In this document: positions 60,888 through 64,000 of the stretch, piece after piece
Numbering within the stretch: position 1 is the stretch's first letter
Layout: each line of letters begins with the position of its first letter
Source of the DNA: Didemnitutus sp041906465
GTDB lineage: Bacteria; Verrucomicrobiota; Verrucomicrobiia; Opitutales; Opitutaceae
NCBI GenBank assembly: GCA_041906465.1
Contig: JAYRJE010000003.1
Location: 310,001 to 374,000, forward strand
Reading direction: 5' to 3'
DNA length: 64,000 bases
Notes under the pieces: generated by a model
What the model saw: the letters and a program-made list of their open reading frames with translations, nothing else
Database searches by the model: none
Told to the model about the DNA's origin: nothing
Program-made: the position numbers and the translations under genes

Positions 60888-60919
60888 ATTTTCGATTTTC
60901 GATTTTGGATTTTCGATTG
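60888..60919. repeat. AATCGAAAATC simple repeat
   Basis: On the minus strand, GCAATCGAAAATCCAAAATC followed by GAAAATCGAAAAT directly precedes the start codon of the gene at 60884. It is built from the word (A)AATC(G/C)AAAATC repeated three times and is far richer in A/T than its surroundings. Placed at the ribosome-binding position, it could affect translation of that gene. Confidence 0.6.
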
Positions 60920-61025
60920 CAAGCGCGGTGCCGGGCGTGGCGGCAGATTGTTGGCGGAATGGCGTGGCGTGCAAATGGGGAGGGGGCGGCGCGTAGCGGA
61001 AGCCGTGAGGCTTTCGCCGTTCGGG

Positions 61026-61102
61026 GGTGGCGAAACTCTCACGAGTTCCGCCACCGATTCCGACCACCTAAACGCAACCGGCCGGGCTTTCGCCCGGCCG
61101 GT
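61026..61102 (-). terminator. Tandem hairpins after dnaA
   Basis: Immediately after dnaA on the minus strand, ACCGGCCGGGC-GAAA-GCCCGGCCGGT (61077-61102) forms a perfect 11-bp stem with a GAAA tetraloop followed by TTGCGTTT. A second stem at 61026-61055 (GGTGGCGAAACTC/GAGTTCCGCCACC, one mismatch) follows. Together they make a strong terminator for dnaA. Confidence 0.8.
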
Positions 61103-61136
61103 CCGTGTTATCAGTGTGTGTGCTAACGAGAGTGGC

Positions 61137-62516
61137 TTACTTGGAGAGCTGCGCCTTGAGGAAGTCGACGCTGCCGCGCACGGAGTCGTCGGTTTCCATC
61201 ATGTTTTCGACGGTCTTGATCGCGTGGATGACGGTGCCGTGGTCGCGGCCGCCGAAGGCGTCGCCGACTTCCTGCAAGGAGTGGCGCGTGAGCTGGCGGC
61301 AGAGATACATGGCGATCTGGCGCGGGAACGCGATGGCGTTGGGCCGGCGCTTGCTCGTCATGTCCGAGTGGCGGATCTGGTAATGGTCGGCGACGCGCTT
61401 CTGGATCGCTTCGATGCTGAGGCGGTTTTGCGCCTCCTCCATCAGCACGTCTTTGAGCAGGTTTTCCGCGGTCGGAAGATCGAGGGGTTTGCCGGTGAGC
61501 GCGGAGTAGCTCGAAACCTTGATCAGCGCGCCTTCGAGGCGGCGGATGTTCTTCGAGATGTGCTGCGCCATGAACTCGAGGACGGGCATGGGGATGTCCA
61601 TCTTGAGCGAAGCGGCCTTGGTGCGGAGGATGGCGACGCGGGTCTCGAGGTCGGGCGACTGGATGTCGGCGGCGAGGCCCCATTGGAAACGCGAGACCAG
61701 GCGCGCCTCGAGCGCGGCGATCTCGGTGACGGGGCGGTCACTGGAGAGGACGATCTGTTTGCCGGATTCGAAGAGGTCGTTGAAGGTGTGGAAAAACTCC
61801 TCCTGGATGCGCTCTTTGCCGGCGAGGAACTGGATGTCGTCGACGAGGAGGACGTCGACGTTGCGGTAGCGCTGGCGGAACTTCGTGAGCGAGTTCTCCT
61901 GAATGGCGTGGATGAACTCGTTGGTGAACTTCTCCGTGGAGAGGTAGGCGATCTTCGCGTCGGGGTTGCGTTGGAGGATGCTGTGCCCGATGGCGTGCAT
62001 CAGGTGCGTCTTGCCGAGGCCGGTGCTGCCGTGGATGAAGAGCGGGTTGTAGGCCTGCGCGGGAGCCTGGGCGACGGCGAGCGAGGCGGCGTGGGCGAGC
62101 TGGTTGTTGGAGCCGACGACGAAATTCTCGAACGTGTTGCGCGGGTTCAGCGCGCCGGCGGTGGCGAGGCGTTCGTCGTAGCGGACCGTGCGGGGCTTCG
62201 CGGTGGCGCGGTGGCGCGCCGGTTCGGCGCGGACCGGGACCGGCGTGCTGGCGCCGTTCGCCTCGGCCTTGCGGAGCGAGACGTGGACCAGGCGCCCCGC
62301 GGTCAGGCGGATGCGCTGCGAGATCAGGTCGAGGTAATTGTCGTGAATCCAGATCGCCGCGAAATCGTTCGGCACGCCGAGCACGACGGCGTCGTCGTTG
62401 GACTCGAGGCAGCTCATCGGCTCAAACCACATCTGGAACACATCCTCGGGAAAGAGACCTTTGAGGTCGCACTTCACGGTTTCCCAGAGGGAAGTTTGGG
62501 GCGCAGGATGAGGCAT
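61137..62516 (-). CDS. dnaA: Chromosomal replication initiator DnaA
   Basis: 459 aa from the ATG at 62516; a longer frame from 62630 is possible but lacks a good start. Domain I (LWETVKCDLKGLFPEDVFQMWF) precedes a linker; the AAA+ domain III has Walker A GSTGLGKT (residues 163-170), Walker B LLVDDIQFLAGKERIQEEFF and the sensor region SSDRPVTEIAALEARLVSRF; domain IV contains the signature GGRDHGTVIHAIKTVE that binds DnaA boxes. It opens the origin and acts as a transcription factor. dnaN and recF are not adjacent. The 835-base gap upstream may contain its promoter or part of an origin. Confidence 0.97.
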   Translation of the reverse strand: MPHPAPQTSLWETVKCDLKGLFPEDVFQMWFEPMSCLESNDDAVVLGVPNDFAAIWIHDNYLDLISQRIRLTAGRLVHVSLRKAEANGASTPVPVRAEPARHRATAKPRTVRYDERLATAGALNPRNTFENFVVGSNNQLAHAASLAVAQAPAQAYNPLFIHGSTGLGKTHLMHAIGHSILQRNPDAKIAYLSTEKFTNEFIHAIQENSLTKFRQRYRNVDVLLVDDIQFLAGKERIQEEFFHTFNDLFESGKQIVLSSDRPVTEIAALEARLVSRFQWGLAADIQSPDLETRVAILRTKAASLKMDIPMPVLEFMAQHISKNIRRLEGALIKVSSYSALTGKPLDLPTAENLLKDVLMEEAQNRLSIEAIQKRVADHYQIRHSDMTSKRRPNAIAFPRQIAMYLCRQLTRHSLQEVGDAFGGRDHGTVIHAIKTVENMMETDDSVRGSVDFLKAQLSK

Positions 62517-63351
62517 GGCTTGGGTGGCGGACGCAGGCTTATTCACATCGCCGGTTTCGGAGCGTTGCAGCGTCCACCGCACAGGGTCAGCAAGCCGGGG
62601 CCTCGGTAGGTAAAATTGGGTCTCTGGCAATGGCGTCGCGGCGGTGTGGGGTAGGGCCGCGGAAGCGCATCATGGCCAGCGTCTAGGGGGCATCCTAGTC
62701 GAGGTGGCGGACTGAGTGTCGCAGGGGAAACCGCAAAGAACGAAACGAGCGGATGGTCGTTAAAGGAGAAGTGGACGATAACGTGAATCAAAAAATGCGT
62801 TTCAAGGCCATGTTTCCGACAACTTGTTCACAACCGCGGGAGCATAACTTTCGGCATTTTTTTGTTGCCGCGAAATTCCCGTGCGCGGGGAGAAATTCCT
62901 CCTCGGAGATCCGAAAAACGGAATGCGTTTACGCCGGGAAATCACGGACAGCGTGCGCTGGTGCACACGAATTTTTGCGGCAGATGGCACGCGAAAATTT
63001 TTGCGAAAAGGTGCGGTGCCGCGCAGTGCAGAGCACAAGTTCCACCCGCCCGGAGGTTGTCGCGGGCTCGGTCGGGCGAGGCGTCTCGCCGAGCCGGTGC
63101 CTTGTCGCCGATGCGCGCGGCGCACGGGGGACGTGCCGCTCTGTCGGACAATGGTGCAGGTGGCGCGCCCGCCGCGCCCCGTGAGCGAACGCGGATTTCG
63201 CGTGCGAGTTGCCCGCGCGCACAACCCCCCTCGGCGGATCGTCGTCAGTTCCATCCTTCCTGCTCGCGACGTAGCGGGCGAGGTGAGGATGCGGCCGCGA
63301 CGGGCGTGGGGGGCGTGCTTCGCCGCTGGCTTCAGACGGCAGGTTTTCGCG
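62517..63351. other. 835-base gap between dnaA and ispG, no gene seen
   Basis: No frame in this stretch looks coding: the open frames are in conflict with each other and lack recognisable starts. It contains an AT-rich part (about 62755-62870: CGTGAATCAAAAAATGCG, TTGTTCACA at 62824-62832, CATTTTTTTGTTGCC) that may carry the dnaA promoter and one DnaA-box-like site, and a GC-rich dyad (CGGGCGAG-GCGT-CTCGCCGAG near 63072-63094) that could end the ispG transcript. A cluster of DnaA boxes is not seen, so an origin is not supported here. Confidence 0.5.
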
Positions 63352-64000
63352 TTAGCGCGGGACTTGGTGCGGCTCGGGGTCGACCCATTTGCCGTGCTCG
63401 CGAATGAGCGCGATGAGCCGCGCGTCGGCTTCGCTCTGCGGGATGTTGTATTGGACGCAGTTTTTCCCGACGTAGAGGTTGATCTTGCCGGGCGCGCCGC
63501 CGACGTAGCCGAAGTCCGCGTCCGCCATTTCACCCGGGCCGTTCACGATGCAGCCCATGATGGCGATCTTCACGCCTTTCAGATGACCAGTTTGCGCACG
63601 GATGCGCTGAGTCGTGGTCTGCAGGTCGAAAAGTGTGCGACCGCAACTCGGACAGGCGACGAACTCGGTCTTCGAGACGCGCGCACCGGCGCCTTGGAGG
63701 ACGTTGTAAGCGAGCTTGGTCGCGCGTGGAGCGTCGGCCTCGGTTTCGATGCTGACGAGATCACCGAGCCCGTCGCAGAGCGAGCCGCCGGTGAGGAACG
63801 AGGCTTCGAGCAGCTTGGACAGGAAACTGTTGTCGCCGCGCACCGCGGTGGTGGGCGTGTTGCGAATCCAGACGGGCGCACGCGAGCCGGCGGCGCGCAG
63901 AAACTCGCGCAGGCGACGATACGCGCCGCTCGGATGGCCCGCGTTCGCGCCGACACTGCTGCGGGTGAAGATCAGGCGCGCATCGCCGAGACGGCGGACG
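63352..64000 (-). CDS. ispG: 4-hydroxy-3-methylbut-2-enyl diphosphate synthase, C-terminal part
   Basis: The frame is open to the window edge (about 216 codons), so the N-terminus is missing. It makes HMBPP in the MEP isoprenoid pathway with an iron-sulfur cluster. Visible motifs: a stretch near the window edge with IRNTPTTAVRGDNSFLSKLLE, SIETEADAPRATKLAYNVLQ, CPSCGRTLFDLQ, then IMGCIVNGPGEMADADFGYVGG with the conserved Cys residues of the cluster, and GKINLYVGKNCVQYNIP at the end. The linker before CPSCGR and the CDGLGD stretch suggest the longer three-domain form known from plants and Chlamydia/Verrucomicrobia relatives. Confidence 0.92.
   Translation of the reverse strand, partial: VRRLGDARLIFTRSSVGANAGHPSGAYRRLREFLRAAGSRAPVWIRNTPTTAVRGDNSFLSKLLEASFLTGGSLCDGLGDLVSIETEADAPRATKLAYNVLQGAGARVSKTEFVACPSCGRTLFDLQTTTQRIRAQTGHLKGVKIAIMGCIVNGPGEMADADFGYVGGAPGKINLYVGKNCVQYNIPQSEADARLIALIREHGKWVDPEPHQVPR

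Noticed and set aside
62824..62832. TTGTTCACA as evidence for the chromosomal origin
   Set aside because: A single site one mismatch from consensus; no cluster of DnaA boxes or clear unwinding element accompanies it.
62802..63533. Minus-strand 243-codon frame between ispG and dnaA
   Set aside because: It overlaps the true ispG frame and translates to low-complexity Arg/Ser/Pro/Thr sequence typical of a shadow frame in GC-rich DNA.

Overview
The window is a GC-rich (roughly 65% by eye) bacterial chromosome segment. The mix of genes fits Verrucomicrobia, most likely Opitutaceae: several lineage-restricted membrane proteins, PIN-PhoH, a DUF4010/MgtC protein, glycine-rich C-terminal anchors, simple repeats between genes, and an outer membrane (lpxB, lolCD) alongside ispG and dnaA. 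This assignment is inference from gene content; no rRNA or marker comparison was possible. I found no tRNA, rRNA or CRISPR array.

Left part (1-11.4 kb): a copper/silver resistance island. A three-part HME-RND efflux system (cusC-, cusB- and cusA-like, 1819-8064) is preceded by two secreted proteins (one Cys-rich, one DUF3347) and followed by a YHS/TRASH-like Cys protein, a small cytosolic protein and a mini-lipoprotein. Then come an unknown protein, a second secreted Cys-rich protein on the minus strand and a Met/His-rich outer-membrane protein. The start of another DUF3347-type secreted protein runs off the left edge.

Next part (11.6-18.75 kb): an accessory block. An uncharacterised helix-hairpin-helix plus nuclease-like protein and a winged-helix protein precede a compact Tn7-like operon, tnsA-tnsB-tnsC-tniQ, with all genes overlapping. 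TniQ is short (224 aa) and no TnsD, Cas protein or CRISPR array is visible. Directly downstream, 18539-18734, lies a set of short repeats (GCGTAG-N4-CWTTAC, two intervals of 30-31 bp) that look like transposase-binding sites at an element end. The chromosome-type region starts just after this with phoH. The metal genes may be cargo of this element, with the far end left of the window; this is a hypothesis.

Right part (18.8-64 kb): mostly housekeeping. It holds phoH; a DUF6580 membrane protein; def with a PduO-type adenosyltransferase; two lineage-specific membrane proteins; a cydAB oxidase with an exchanger-like protein; an MBL hydrolase, AMP nucleosidase, PhoD-like phosphatase and esterase; an NHL-repeat surface protein; a lipoate cluster (DUF4010, lipB, a TMTC-like TPR membrane protein, lipA); lysS; lolC-lolD; a Gfo/Idh/MocA oxidoreductase with lpxB; two large hybrid histidine kinases in tandem; hemA with a ccsA-like gene; vanZ-like, ligA, doxX, an SRPBCC protein, dnaA and the C-terminal part of ispG. 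Several gaps carry imperfect palindromes of shared sequence (REP/BIME-like families) and low-complexity repeats.
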